Assembly (NCBI GenBank): GCA_008931825.1
Contig: QXVZ01028065.1
Coordinates: 1 to 33,808, forward strand
Origin: Phallusia fumigata
Lineage: Eukaryota; Chordata; Ascidiacea; Phlebobranchia; Ascidiidae
Direction of reading: 5' to 3'
DNA length: 33,808 bases
Shown here: in pieces, positions 10,281 through 19,308 of the stretch
Layout: every line of letters starts with the position of its first letter
Numbering within the stretch: position 1 is the stretch's first letter
Notes under the pieces: model-generated
Databases searched by the model: none
What the model saw: the letters and a program-made list of their open reading frames with translations, nothing else
What the model was told of the DNA's origin: nothing
Position numbers and translations under genes: made by a program

Positions 10281-10650
10281 AACTTTTTGAACTAGGGCAC
10301 TTTAGCATTATTTGACTGGTAATGCGTCAAATTTGTTTCATAGGAAAAGAAACGGAAGCGGAGTGTGAGCGTGTTTCAGTTACGACAGAACCAAGATGGA
10401 AAGGACTAGCTTCAGATTGGGTTACATGATTTTCATTCCCGGAATAACAAAGGTGACATTTCTTCAATTGCAACATGGGACGTCACAGAAAACAGGCAAG
10501 TTAAAGTAACTACTGCTGGATATTTTTGTTTCAGGTCCATGTGAGGCTCCTGTTCATTGCATCTGCTGGCTGCTCGACCGACATCCTTGCATTTGAACTT
10601 AGGAAACATAAAAGAAGTGGTGTTTAGATTATAAAATTTCACTAGTTCTT

Positions 10651-10700
10651 GATCCGGACATGAGAAGTTAGTATAACTTGTACACTTCGCAAGTTGATGA
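10651..10700 (+). pseudogene. rearranged B hairpin
   Basis: It keeps the B flanks (GGACATGAGAAG, GTTGATGACAT). The inner part has become AACTTG, TACACTTCG, CAAGTT, which is a different 6-bp hairpin without GTGCAC. The homologous copy at 11979-12030 reads TGTACTCTTCCC here. Confidence 0.45.
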
Positions 10701-10974
10701 CATATATAAACTTTTTAACTCGACTACATATCGCATTGATTGCATGGTGTTGCGTCTAACTTGTTTCATAGGAAAAGAAACTGAAGCGGAGTGAGCGTGT
10801 TTTCGGTTGTGACAGAACTAAGATGGAAAGGACTGGCTTCAGATTAAGTTTCCGGATTTCTATTCCCGGAAAAAATAACGGGTAATTCCAAGTGCCACAT
10901 GGGACTTCACAGAAAACAGGCAAGTGAAAGTTGATTGACCAACTAGTAATAAATTTGCCTCGTGTCCAGTCGAC

Positions 10975-11017
10975 CATGGGAAGACAGTATAACGTGCACT
11001 TATCCTGTCTTCGCATG
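10975..11017 (+). ncRNA. B-family hairpin B10
   Basis: It matches the family consensus with the type copy at 8396: GAAGACAG/CTGTCTTC stem and loop CGTGCAC. It follows the GC-type donor AACAG|GCAAGTG (GC at 10920). B14 is its duplicate. Confidence 0.7.
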
Positions 11018-11203
11018 TTGACATATTCAAACGTGTTGCGAACTGGATTACAAATCGTTGAACTCCTGGTGGTTCTTCTGCTTTGTGTTATAGGAAACGG
11101 AAGCAGAGTGAGCGTGTTCTCAGTTGCGACAGAAAAGTTAAGTTATCAGATTTGCGTTCCCTGCGTTAATAAAAATGCATTAATTTTATTAGATTTTGGG
11201 TCG

Positions 11204-11249
11204 AACATGGAAGACAGTATAACGTGCACTTATCCTGTCCTCACATGTT
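11204..11249 (+). ncRNA. B-family hairpin B11 (subtype b)
   Basis: AACATGGAAGACAG pairs with CTGTCCTCACATGTT, with one bulge and one mismatch. The loop is CGTGCAC. Confidence 0.66.
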
Positions 11250-11413
11250 TGACATTTTATGGAGGTTACGTATGAATTCTGTTTTACGGCTGCTGCTTTG
11301 TTTCGCAGGAAAAAATGAAAGCAGAGTTGTCGTGTATTGAAGCGCGCCAAACTAAATGTTAGAAAATATTGAGGTAATGTTTTGTGGTGAATCAACTTTT
11401 TCGGTGTCGGCGC

Positions 11414-11450
11414 AAAAATTAAACTGGGGTGTGCACACTTGTTTGCTTTT
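11414..11450 (+). ncRNA. A-family hairpin A2
   Basis: ATTAAACTGG and TTGTTTGCTTTT flank GGTGTGCACA. Two extra bases (GT) enlarge the loop compared with A3, its duplicate. The intron runs from a donor near 11373 to an acceptor at 11538. Confidence 0.6.
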
Positions 11451-11649
11451 GTACATATACTAAGACGTGCTTTGTTGTATTTTAAGTTTGAACAACTTTA
11501 AAAATGCACAGAACTGCAGCTGGATCACTTTGTTTCAGGTCCCTGTTTGGCTTCTGTTCATTGCATCCACAGGCTGCTCGCATCTTTGCATTTGAACTGG
11601 AGAAACATACGGAAGAAAAATCTTTGGGATTATTAAATCGTTTTAGATC

Positions 11650-11692
11650 CGGACATGAGAAGACACTAAAACGTACACTCAAGTTGTTGATA
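11650..11692 (+). pseudogene. decayed B hairpin
   Basis: GGACATGAGAAGACACTAAA is followed by ACGTACACTCAAGTTGTTG. The 3' arm is largely lost. The duplicate at 12957 keeps ACGTGCAC and more of its 3' arm. Confidence 0.45.
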
Positions 11693-11863
11693 TATATAGG
11701 CACTCTTAACTACGTGGTACGTATTGCATTGGATGCCAGGTATTGCTTCTGCTTTGTTTTGCAGGTAACAAACGGAGTTCCCATTACGACAGAATCTAAA
11801 TGAAAACCACTGTGAAACTTTACATGAAACAGGCAGGGAAAGTTGTTTATCAAACTAGTATTA

Positions 11864-11977
11864 TTATGGGTCCCCTTCCTGAAGGGGACACATATTGTCT
11901 TCACTCGGTTTTTTTTTTCTTTTTTTCTACCCCGAGCTTATCCATGTCGTTTTGCCATAAAATGTTTGGTGGATTTG
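11864..11977 (+). mobile_element. W element inserted in a B intron, truncated at the N
   Basis: It begins TTATGGGTCCCCTTCCTGAA directly after ACTAGTATTA and stops at the N (11978). The duplicated locus at about 13180 has ACTAGTATTAATTTTAATTA with no element. This is a filled/empty site pair and shows that W can insert as a unit. Confidence 0.7.
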
Positions 11978-12302
11978 NGATCCGGACATGAGAAGTTAGT
12001 ATAACTTGTACTCTTCCCAAGTTGATGACATATATAAACTTTTTAACTCGACTACATATCGCATTGATTGCATGGTGCAGCGTCTAACCTGTTTCATAGG
12101 TAAAGAAACGGAGGCGAAGTGAGCGTGTTTTCGGTTGTGACAGAACTAAGATGGGAGGGGCTGGCTTCAGATTAAGTTTCCGGATTTCTATTCCCGGAAA
12201 AACAACGGGTAATTTCCAAGTGCAACATGGGACTTCACAGAATAAAGGCAAGTGAAAGTTGATTTACCAACTAGTAATAAATTTGCCTAGTGTTAGGTCG
12301 AC

Positions 12303-12345
12303 CATGGGAGGACAGCATAACGTGCACTTATGCTGTCTTCGCATG
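12303..12345 (+). ncRNA. B-family hairpin B14, compensated inner pair
   Basis: CATGGGAGGACAGCATAA pairs with TTATGCTGTCTTCGCATG. There is one mismatch and one G-U wobble in 18 positions. The T-C mismatch found in other copies has become a C-G pair. The loop is CGTGCAC. This is one of the strongest copies for an RNA-level function. Confidence 0.75.
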
Positions 12346-12531
12346 TTGACATATTCAAACGTGTTGCGAACTGGATTACAAATCGTTGAACTCTTGGTGG
12401 TTCTTCTGCTTTGTTTTGCAGGAAACGGAAGCGAAGTGAGCGTGTTCTCAGTGGCGACAGAAAAGTTAAGTTATCAGATTTGCGTTCCCTGCGTTAATAA
12501 AAATGCATAAATTTTATTTGATTTTTGGTCA

Positions 12532-12578
12532 AACATGGGAAGACAGTATAACGTGCACTTATCCTGTCTTCGCATGTT
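12532..12578 (+). ncRNA. B-family hairpin B15 (subtype b)
   Basis: AACATGGGAAGACAG pairs with CTGTCTTCGCATGTT (one G-G mismatch), with ATAA/TTAT and loop CGTGCAC. It is the duplicate of B11, with a better stem. Confidence 0.7.
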
Positions 12579-12721
12579 GAAGTATTTGACATTGTATGGA
12601 GGTTACGTATGAATTCTGTTTACTGCTGCTGCTTTGTTTCGCAGGAAAAAATGAAAGCAGAGTCGTCGTGTATTAAAGTGCGTCAAACAAAATATTGAGG
12701 TATTGTCTTTGTTGTGTTGGT

Positions 12722-12761
12722 GTAAAAGTAAACTGGGGTGCACACTGGTTTGCTTTTGTAC
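12722..12761 (+). ncRNA. A-family hairpin A3
   Basis: AAAAGTAAACTGG pairs over 13 positions with CTGGTTTGCTTTT, using three U-G wobbles. The loop is GGTGCACA. A flanking GTA/TAC adds to the stem. Because wobbles form only in RNA of this strand, the structure points to a plus-strand transcript. Confidence 0.72.
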
Positions 12762-12956
12762 ATATACTGATACGTGCTTTGTTGTATTTTAAGTTTGAAC
12801 AACTTTAAAAATGCCCAGAACTGCCGCTGGCTCACTTTGTTTCAGGTCACTGTGTGGCTTCTGTTCATTGCATCCACAGGCTGCTCGCATCTTTTCATTT
12901 GAACTGGAGAAACATACGGAAGAAGAAATCTTTGGATTATTAAATCGTTTTAGATC

Positions 12957-13005
12957 CGGACATGAGAAGACACTAAAACGTGCACTATTATATCTTCGCA
13001 AGATG
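12957..13005 (+). ncRNA. B-like hairpin B16, diverged
   Basis: CATGAGAAGA can pair with TATCTTCGCA around CACTAAAACGTGCACTATTA. GTGCAC is kept but the inner stem is weak. It may be decaying. Confidence 0.45.
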
Positions 13006-13207
13006 GTGATGTATTTAAGCGCTGTTAACTACATGGTACGTATTACATTGGATGCCAGGTATTGCTTCTGCTTTGTTTCGTAGGTAAATAAACAGAAGCA
13101 GAGTTCCGACAGAATCCAGATGGAAACCACTGTGAAACTTTACATGAAACAGGCAAGCGAAAAATAATTATCTGACTAGTATTAATTTTAATTAGTTTTA
13201 AGACGAG

Positions 13208-13250
13208 CATGGGAAGACTGTATAACGTGCACTTATCCTGCCTTCGCATG
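13208..13250 (+). ncRNA. B-family hairpin B17
   Basis: CATGGGAAGACTG and CTGCCTTCGCATG flank TATAACGTGCACTTATC. Two internal mismatches weaken the stem. The preceding donor is CAG|GCAAGC. Confidence 0.62.
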
Positions 13251-13536
13251 TCGATATAGATTTAAACTTTGCGAAGTGTATATATCGCATTGAATGCCGG
13301 TACTGCGTCTAATCTGTTTCGCAGGAAACGAAACGGAAGCGGAGTGAGCCTGTTTTCGGTTGCGACAGAACCAAGATGGCAAGGACGGTAACTTCTGATT
13401 AAGTTACCGGATTCCATTCCTGGAATAACAAAGGGTTAATCACAAGGCTTCAAGTGTAACAGGGGACTGCACATAAAACAGGCAAGCGAAAGTAGATCAT
13501 ACAATAGATAATAAATATTTCTTGTTTTAGGTAGAG

Positions 13537-13579
13537 CATGTAAAGACAGCATAACGTGCACTTATCCTGTCTTCGCATG
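13537..13579 (+). ncRNA. B-family hairpin B18
   Basis: CATGTAAAGACAG pairs with CTGTCTTCGCATG, with CATAA/TTATC inside and loop CGTGCAC. It follows a GC-type donor (ACAG|GCAAGC, GC at 13482). Confidence 0.66.
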
Positions 13580-13759
13580 TTGATATATCCAAACGTGTTT
13601 TAAATACATATCGTTGAACTCCTAGTGGTTCTTCTGCTTTGTTCGCAGCAAACGGAAGCGGAGTGAGCGTGTTCTCAGTTGCGACAGGAAAAGTTAAGTT
13701 ACCGTATTTCCGTTCCCAGCTTTATTAAAAGTGTATTAATTTTATCTGATTTTTGGTCG

Positions 13760-13806
13760 AATATGGGAGGACAGTGTAACGTGCACTTATCCTGTCTTTG
13801 CATGTT
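13760..13806 (+). ncRNA. B-family hairpin B19 (subtype b)
   Basis: AATATGGGAGGACAG pairs with CTGTCTTTGCATGTT using several G-U wobbles (T-G at position 3, G-T at two positions). The loop is CGTGCAC. Confidence 0.66.
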
Positions 13807-14014
13807 GACGTAGTTGACGTTTTTATAAGGTTACGTGTTATGATGAATTCCTTGTATTGCTTCTGTTTTGTATTACAGATAAATAAAGAAAGAAGATTCC
13901 TCGTGTTTTAAAATCCAAGATGAGAAGATCTGTGGATTCAGGTTAGTGTAAGTTACCAGATTTACGTTTTCGGCATCGAATATATCGAATATCAAAAAAT
14001 TTCGATGACATAAA

Positions 14015-14035
14015 TTGCAATGTGTTATTACGCAA
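14015..14035 (+). other. F-type small intronic hairpin F3
   Basis: TTGC/GCAA and AAT/ATT arms flank GTGTT with a two-base bulge. It is the same intron type as 8654 and 17045. Confidence 0.35.
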
Positions 14036-14250
14036 CGATGGTGTTCTTTGAACCATTAGTTTGCTGCATAACTGACGACTCGTAGTTTCATGGATACTTC
14101 GTTTGTTTGCTGCTGTGAGGCAGAAGCAGAAATGTGCGCGAGCTGCGATAGATAGACGGCGAACATTAAACGCCCATACGTTCAAAACTATTTGCTGTGT
14201 TAAATGCAGAAGGATACATACAACAGACTGACCATGTTGTTTTATTGCAG

Positions 14251-14365
14251 ATTTTCGTCAAATCAATACAAGCAGCATCTACATTTGTGCATTGAACACA
14301 ACGAAGGCGTGCTAAAAAAGTCGATTGGAACGAACGTGTCCGGAGGAAATAACCGCTAAATGTAG
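14251..14365 (+). other. candidate noncoding exon
   Basis: The acceptor TTTTATTGCAG ends at 14250 and the donor TGTAG|GTAAAG starts at 14366. The exon ends with CGGAGGAAATAACCGC. It has no clear match to the other exons, and stops occur in all frames over its length. 14366-14660 continues with introns and one short exon starting at 14540 after TTTTGTAG. Confidence 0.4.
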
Positions 14366-14660
14366 GTAAAGTAACAATTAAGGATTTGATCGCTGCTGGG
14401 TAGTATACAACACAACAATTTGCTAAACCCAAATTACTATTGTACTTGTCGTTAGAACGTCCCGTTAAACTTGAAGGTCCCTGTTGCCACCCACTCTGTT
14501 ATTAAATGTTTAACATTTCATTTTTACATTGTTTTGTAGAGAAAACATTATTGTGGCAAAGATGAAAACAGAATGAACCGACCTTCTCAAAGTTAAGTTG
14601 AAGTTACTCGATATTTAGCACATTACCGGTTTTAAAAGTGGTTAAACACAAAGTTATTGG

Positions 14661-14696
14661 TGGAGGGTTACCAGGGTGCACACTGTTTAGCCTTCA
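14661..14696 (+). ncRNA. C-family hairpin C0
   Basis: GGGTTACCAG and CTGTTTAGCC flank GGTGCACA, with weak outer pairs (TGGA/TTCA). Upstream, exon sequence AAGTTACTCGATATTTA runs directly into the C-intron block CACATTACCGG. An E hairpin and an exon seem to have been deleted at this point. Confidence 0.6.
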
Positions 14697-14881
14697 CAGT
14701 ATAATTTTGGGATATTTTTATGTGTATAGATGTGAATTTGCACTTTCTGTGTCTGTTTTGTAGATAATGAACTGCACTGAAGCGGAGTGAGCGTTATTCT
14801 CAGTTGCGACAGAAAAGTTAAGTTACTGGATTCTCGTTTTTTACTAAAGAAAATGCATTAATTTTATGAGATTTTAGATTG

Positions 14882-14928
14882 AACGTGCTAGGACAGTATA
14901 ACGTGCACTTATCCTGTCTTCGCATGTT
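14882..14928 (+). ncRNA. B-family hairpin B20 (subtype b)
   Basis: AACGTGCTAGGACAG pairs with CTGTCTTCGCATGTT. A G-U wobble lies in the outer stem, and a C-G pair replaces the usual G-G mismatch. The loop is CGTGCAC. The following exon starts after TTTTGTTTTGCAG and ends near the N at 15062. Confidence 0.68.
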
Positions 14929-15061
14929 GACGTATTTGATATTATACAGAGGTTACGTGTCATGTTGATTTCCTAATACTTCTTCTGTTTTGTTTTGCAG
15001 AAAAATAACAAAAGCAGATTCCTCTTGTATTGAAAACCAAGATGAGAAGACCTGTGGATTC

Positions 15062-15062
15062 N
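15062..15062. other. assembly gap marker (single N)
   Basis: The exon-like GATGAGAAGACCTGTGGATT is cut by the N and unrelated AT-rich sequence follows. The homologous exon at 13919 continues as CAGGTTAGTG. A missing segment or a contig join is likely here. Confidence 0.6.
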
Positions 15063-15184
15063 GTGTTAAATAATATTCAAACGATAGATACTTCTACACA
15101 AATCGTCAAGAACTATCGTTTTACTTATATGCTCTTGTGACAAGTATTTTGACTGAAAAGCCTTAATCTTAAAATGCAATCACT

Positions 15185-15260
15185 TGTCTTAGTGTAGAGG
15201 TTGATCGCTCGCCTCCTAATCCCATGGACCTGGGTTCGAACCCCGATGGGATTGCCTTAT
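15185..15260 (+). repeat. tRNA-like element (SINE head or tRNA pseudogene)
   Basis: An A-box-like TAGTGTAGAGG (15190-15200) and a perfect B box GGTTCGAACCC (15233-15243) are spaced as in a tRNA. The acceptor and anticodon stems do not pair convincingly, and no terminator T-run follows closely. A SINE head is more likely than a working tRNA gene. Confidence 0.5.
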
Positions 15261-15569
15261 CTATTTTGGTCATAAACCTGCCGGCATAGTTTTTGACATA
15301 ATTACAATCGTGTTTTGTCATTTTTGATCCCGGTTTGAACATAAAAACCCATGTTTTAAGGAAAACTAATTCGACCTTGGGAACGTAATGCCGATTTAAA
15401 AGTCAACGTTAAATTCAGGTCCCTCATACATATTTGTGATTTATTGGATATAAATGTGACGTAATCGTAAATAAATGGGAATTTTTGTGACGTACACCGA
15501 GCGTTAACGTGAGATGCTCGGTGCTCGACCAAACAGAACGCTTGCAGTTTTGTAGCATCCCTAACAAAG

Positions 15570-16132
15570 ACGATGCCAAAACCTGGCGAGGTATTGCGTG
15601 CGTTTGCCAGTGGTTGGGTTTTCGAATGTCGAAAAACACAAACCAAAATGTATTGTATTCTTGCAAAGACTATTTTTTTAGAAAATGTAACAATGTAATT
15701 GTGATGCTTTTTTCTAGATCGGGAGTAATCGTGGCGGCCCAAAGATTTTTGATTCAAACACGTGCCGTACAAAAAAAATACAACAGACCTTCTCCAGTTT
15801 CCGGCAATCACTGTGGTGTCACAAGCGCCAATTCAATCACACCACATCAATACAATTCGAGCGTCAAGTTTTCCAGCGCTTTGCCTCTCGCAACAAAACT
15901 ACCTGCTTCGAGTTCAAATCACTAATTGCTAAAAAATTCAGCCTTTGGACTGATGAAGAGCGCTTCTGTGACGTTTTTGAAACAAGCGTTTTGATTGGTT
16001 GAAAAAAGGAAAAAAGAACCCACGCGCAGCTTTGGCGTGGCGACATGTCATTCTTCTTTTGCAACTGGCGTCGAAGGGAAGCGCTGTGACGGGGGACGAT
16101 CCAACGACGACTTACAAGTGGGAAATATTCAG
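15570..16132 (+). promoter_or_regulatory. block P2: promoter-like element and first exon
   Basis: The longest P copy. It runs from ACCTGGCGAGGTATTGCGTG through CTAGATCGGGAGTAATCG, GCCAATTCAATCAC (near 15827), GAGCGCTTCTGTGACGTTTT (near 15958) and TTGATTGGTTG (15991), to an exon ending ATTCAG|GTAATG (16132). It has the same motif order as P1: CCAAT, CRE-like, an imperfect GAGCGCT palindrome, inverted CCAAT. Blocks at 18920, 22325 and 24065 are copies. Confidence 0.55.
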
Positions 16133-16161
16133 GTAATGTCTTTGTTGTAATTTAACATTTT

Positions 16162-16218
16162 CGGTTTTGTAGAGAAGTAAACTAGGGTGCACACTGGTTT
16201 GCTTTTGTACGAATACCG
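16162..16218 (+). ncRNA. A-family hairpin A4 (type copy)
   Basis: CGGT (16162) pairs with ACCG (16215-16218). Inside that, GTAGAGAAGTAAACTAG pairs with CTGGTTTGCTTTTGTAC over 17 positions with a single G-G mismatch and some U-G wobbles. The loop is GGTGCACA. At 57 nt with about 20 pairs it is shaped like a compact pre-miRNA. It lies in the intron 16133-16294, directly after block P2. Compared with A3, a G-U wobble has become A-U, so pairing is kept. Confidence 0.74.
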
Positions 16219-16294
16219 GAAAGTATTTTTGTGTTTTATGAGTTTATACAACTTTTAAAATGCACTGTACTGCCGTTAGATTATTTTATTTCAG

Positions 16295-16437
16295 GTCCTC
16301 GTCTTTTGTTCACTGCATCTGCCAACAGTTCGATCACCACCTTTGCACCTAATTGATGAAACATCAACTATACGGAAGAAGACGACTTCGGTTAAATTCC
16401 TTGGAGTGCAACATGGAACTTTACAGGAAACAGTCAG
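16295..16437 (+). other. A-type noncoding exon
   Basis: The acceptor TTTTATTTCAG ends at 16294. The exon starts GTCCTCGTCTTTTG and ends GGAAACAGTCAG before GTAAAAG. This copy therefore has an ordinary GT donor, made by a small insertion next to the usual ACAG|GCAAGT site. Confidence 0.5.
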
Positions 16438-16487
16438 GTAAAAGTTGATCATCTAGCTGATAATAAATTAAACTAGTTTTAAGTTAA

Positions 16488-16514
16488 CCATGAGAGGACA
16501 GTATAACGTGCACG
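16488..16514 (+). pseudogene. truncated B hairpin (5' half only)
   Basis: CCATGAGAGGACAGTATAAC and GTGCAC are present. The sequence then jumps to GAATTAAGTTAAGTTACCG, an exon segment, so the 3' arm and the following splice acceptor are deleted. Confidence 0.6.
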
Positions 16515-16783
16515 AATTAAGTTAAGTTACCGAAATTTCGAAGAAGGAAACATATTTTTTAGAGTCTGCACGCTTCCGCCTCTGTTCTTAGGTTGCGTTA
16601 TTTGGTCTTCAAACTTTTGACAACCAAGAGCGATTCGTTTTCACGTTGCTCAACGTTGGACCAGCATCGTTCAATATAATTCTTTTCTAGACGTAGCTCG
16701 AATCGCCAACTTCAACAGCTAAATCCTTTAGGTAATAAAATCTAGTCAAGTACATTACCGGTTTAATACCGTGTAGGAAACAA

Positions 16784-16810
16784 GGCTAACAGGGTGCACA
16801 CTGTTTAGCC
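16784..16810 (+). ncRNA. C-family hairpin C1
   Basis: GGCTAACAG pairs with CTGTTTAGCC (one bulged T) around GGTGCACA. The intron runs from donor 16732 (TTTAG|GTAATA) to acceptor 16875. An E-type remnant without a left arm lies upstream at about 16558-16585. Confidence 0.68.
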
Positions 16811-16875
16811 GCCGCAGTATAATTTTGCATCGATGTATTTGTATTTTTTCTGTCTTTGGTATGTTTTTGTTTCAG

Positions 16876-16945
16876 AAACTTGGAAACCTGCATCTGGGAG
16901 TGGACTATTTCTGGTTGTGAGATTGTGCGGATCGCCAACCCCAAG
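16876..16945 (+). other. C-type noncoding exon
   Basis: The acceptor TTTTTGTTTCAG ends at 16875 and the donor CCAAG|GTAAAA follows 16945. The exon contains CTATTTCTGGTTGTGAGATT and GGATCGCCAACCCC. Close copies lie at 20411-20484, 22031-22104, 23783-23856 and 25427-25502 (74-76 bp). The conserved GGATCGCCAAC motif also marks the exons of the 26.7-33 kb array. Confidence 0.6.
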
Positions 16946-17044
16946 GTAAAAATTTACTGCAGGCAAACTAAGTTGTATTTACTGTTTTTCCGTTTTCGGC
17001 CTCGAACATATCGAATGCCTCCGAAAGTGTATTTTTGTAATATA

Positions 17045-17068
17045 CGTTGCAATGTCTTTTTACGCAAC
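17045..17068 (+). other. F-type small intronic hairpin F4
   Basis: GTTGC and GCAAC arms flank AATGTCTTTTTAC, and AATAACATTATTTGAAGCAG follows. That 3' flank is the junction with an hAT-like terminus (see 22252). Confidence 0.35.
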
Positions 17069-17249
17069 AATAACATTATTTGAAGCAGCGCCTTAACACT
17101 GGGGGTCGTTTGTTATTGATTTTCGTGTCCTACAGTTAGAATAAATTTGTTTATTGCTGACAAACGCAACAGGTCGCGGAAAATTTAATCCAATAAACGC
17201 AGACTAAAAATTACGACCCGTAGTCTATGGAAGACTTGGTTTGCTTTAT

Positions 17250-17425
17250 AACTATGGGTTCCTTCCCCGAAGAGGACAAGTATTGTTTTTACTTTTTTTT
17301 CTACAATTAGCTTGTCCATGCCGTTTTGTCATGAAATGTTTAATAGATTTGTATGAAACTTTCACTGCTGGTAGATATAATCATAGGGTGGTGTCATCTG
17401 TTTCGTTTAACCCTACCCATTTGTT
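17250..17425 (+). mobile_element. W element, copy 6
   Basis: The head is ATGGGTTCCTTCCCCGAAGA. A T-rich stretch, TGTCCATGCCGTTTTGTCAT and GAAACTTTCACTGCTGGTAG follow. An almost identical copy with identical flanks at 20568 shows that it was duplicated with the surrounding DNA rather than inserted twice. Confidence 0.65.
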
Positions 17426-18060
17426 ACCTTTTTAATCCCAAATATTTAGTTTTTTGTTTACATGCCCTTTACTTCGGATATACTAATTCAAATGTATTGA
17501 AATTTAAAATGTAGATATGTAGGTTGCTTCTCATTGGTTGTTTAAAATTTAACCCTGATCGGTTAAGTATTTATCCTTACAGCCCCAAAGACGTGTATAA
17601 ATGGTGCGACGCTCAGCGGTTGGTAATAGGCTGCTACGTCACACATAAACGAGCGTTATTCGGGGTGGCCAGGCGGGCGTTTTGCTGATTAAAATTAGGC
17701 GGTGATGACCGCAATACGTTTGCTGTTTTGCAATGTAGAAAACATTGCGGCATAGCAATTTATTTTTTTCGTTTTTGTTTTTAGTCCTACCATTTCGCTG
17801 CATTTATCGCATACGCAACACCGCCAACATATAGAAAGAGAATATTATGTTTAATGACAGACAAATCCCAGTTTATTATGCTTAATACTACACCACTGCT
17901 TTACTTAATACTACACCATGTGATTGCGTAGTGTTGACCAAAATGCGTGTGCTTAATAACGCTGTGAAATATGATACGTTACGATAACTTTGCTCCCATT
18001 TACAGTTGTACTCGCTTGTACAGTAGCATGTAAGCGCAATGTTGAAGTTATAGAGCATTG
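17426..18060 (+). repeat. 635-bp block duplicated at 20740-21330; TATA and CCAAT motifs
   Basis: It shares long stretches with the second copy at an offset of about 3280-3317 bp. It contains TTCTCATTGGTTG, a TATAAAT (17596-17602) followed by GGTGCGACGCTCAGCGG, CTACGTCACACATAAAC, and later ACAGTTGTACTCGCTTGTAC. The combination would suit a promoter, but the TATA motif is TTTAAAC in the second copy. No gene is visible. Confidence 0.45.
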
Positions 18061-18324
18061 CTGAAACTGCGTTGGAAAGTGTCGTTTAGAGTTTGTTGTG
18101 CGGTTTGCTGTGGCTCGGCCAAAGGTCACTGGGTCACTGCAGGTCGAACTATTGGTTAGTGTGACTGTGGGGTTTAATTCTTGCTATTGACATTGAAATT
18201 GAACTTGACGCGATGTAAGAAATGATTTAGTGACATTATAAATGAAAATCTTTACTTTTTGTTTACATTTTTGAAAGTGATTCTTAACCGAACACGTCTT
18301 AAAAACATCACTGCTATTCTAAAA
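18061..18324. other. no feature recognised
   Basis: Intergenic sequence between the duplicated block and repeat V. It contains no splice-bounded exon, hairpin or coding region that I can support. Confidence 0.4.
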
Positions 18325-18545
18325 TTGTATGTGTGTGGACCCATATGTTTATGCTAGCAGAAACAAACATGTTATAAAATGCCAGGGAAATTAGGGACCC
18401 AATGTAGTGCGGTATTGAATACATATCAAATGTAACAAAGAAAATGGTACATGTGAAGATCATCATGTTTAGGTGGTAGTGTATGTGGAATGAAAATATG
18501 GAGAACGCCACATCTCTAGTTTTATTTGATTAAAAACCTTTTTCT
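18325..18545 (+). repeat. interspersed repeat V, copy 3
   Basis: It carries GTATGTGTGTGGACCCATAT, GCTAGCAGAAACAAACATG, GACCCAATGTAGTGCGG and GTAGTGTATGTGGAATG in the order seen at 5165-5400. V ends near TCTAGTTTTATTTGATT. Confidence 0.6.
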
Positions 18546-18599
18546 GAATTTGAAACATATCGAATTTTCCCATTGTAGGTTAAATAACTTGCTTCAAGG

Positions 18600-18690
18600 T
18601 TCTAAAGCAGTGGCTCCCAACCTTTTCTGACTAGTAACCCCCTATAATGATTTAAAATATCTTGCGACCCGACCAATCATTTTTTTTCTA
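18600..18690 (+). mobile_element. hAT-like transposon terminus
   Basis: CAGTGGCTCCCAACCTTTTC, then AGTAACCCCC and TTGCGACCCGACC, is the typical end of hAT-family elements and their MITEs (established pattern CAGNGNNTCCCAA). No transposase is nearby, so it is a non-autonomous remnant. Confidence 0.55.
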
Positions 18691-18914
18691 AACAACAAGA
18701 TCAATCCAATTGGTTTTTACGGTATATAATTTATTTGCATTCACTTTTGCTCCGTGAAACGGCTAGCTTTGCAACTTCATGGCCTTATCCTAAGGTTTTC
18801 ATTGTTGCTACGTTTCAATGACAATGCTGTGCAGTTAGCTATGGGCACGTAGCGTACCAGACGAGACAAGACAGGTGATGCAAACCAGCTGTAACCTATG
18901 TGTGATAAAATTCT

Positions 18915-19279
18915 TTTTTCTAGATCGGGGATGATCGTGACAGCCCAAAGATTTTTGATACAAACACGTGCCGTACAAAAAAATGCAAAAAATACAAAAG
19001 ACCTTCTCCAGCTTCCGGCAAGCACTGTGGTATCACAAGCACCAATCAAATCACACCACGTCACGCCTCGCGCAACAAATCAACCTGCCCCGAGTTCAAA
19101 TCACTAATTGCTAAAAAATTCAGCCTTTGGACTGATGAAGAGCGCTCCTGTGACGTTTCAGAAAAAAGCGTTGTAGCTTTGGCGTGGCGACGTGTCATTC
19201 TTCTTTTGCAACTGGCGTCGAAGGGAAGTGTTGTGATGGTGGACGATCCAACGACGACTTACAAGTGGGAAATATTCAG
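18915..19279 (+). promoter_or_regulatory. block P3: promoter-like element and first exon
   Basis: It has CTAGATCGGGGATGATCG, ACCAATCAAATCACACCACG with TCACG, and GAGCGCTCCTGTGACGTTTC. The exon ends ATTCAG|GTAATG (19279). Compared with P2, the proximal TTGATTGG stretch is deleted (sequence jumps from AAAAAAGCG to TTGTAGCTTTGGCGTGGCG). Activity may therefore differ. Confidence 0.5.
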
Positions 19280-19308
19280 GTAATGTCTTTGTTGTAATTT
19301 AACATTTT

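Larger units (their letters stand above)
10651..11977 (+). repeat. first copy of a 1.3-kb duplication (offset 1328)
   Basis: It begins GATCCGGACATGAGAAG and matches 11979-13190. The offset is 1328 at the left and 1307-1320 at the right. Shared contents are one rearranged B hairpin (10651), hairpins B10, B11 and A2, and the exon with GGCTTCTGTTCATTGCATCC. The copy ends in a W insertion that the second copy lacks. Confidence 0.75.
11979..13190 (+). repeat. second copy of the 1.3-kb duplication
   Basis: It is homologous to 10651-11860. Hairpins here are the rearranged B (11979-12030), B14, B15, A3 and B16. Because it starts immediately after an N and repeats the preceding contig, it may be an allelic contig overlap rather than a true duplication. 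Confidence 0.7.

Noticed and set aside
10931..12510. Similar translated peptides in two places (about 10931 and 12259)
   Set aside because: The similarity comes from the 1328-bp duplication or contig overlap. The frames run through a B hairpin and an intron and end differently.
15185..15260. Functional tRNA gene
   Set aside because: A and B boxes are present, but the acceptor and anticodon stems do not form. A SINE head or pseudogene is more likely.
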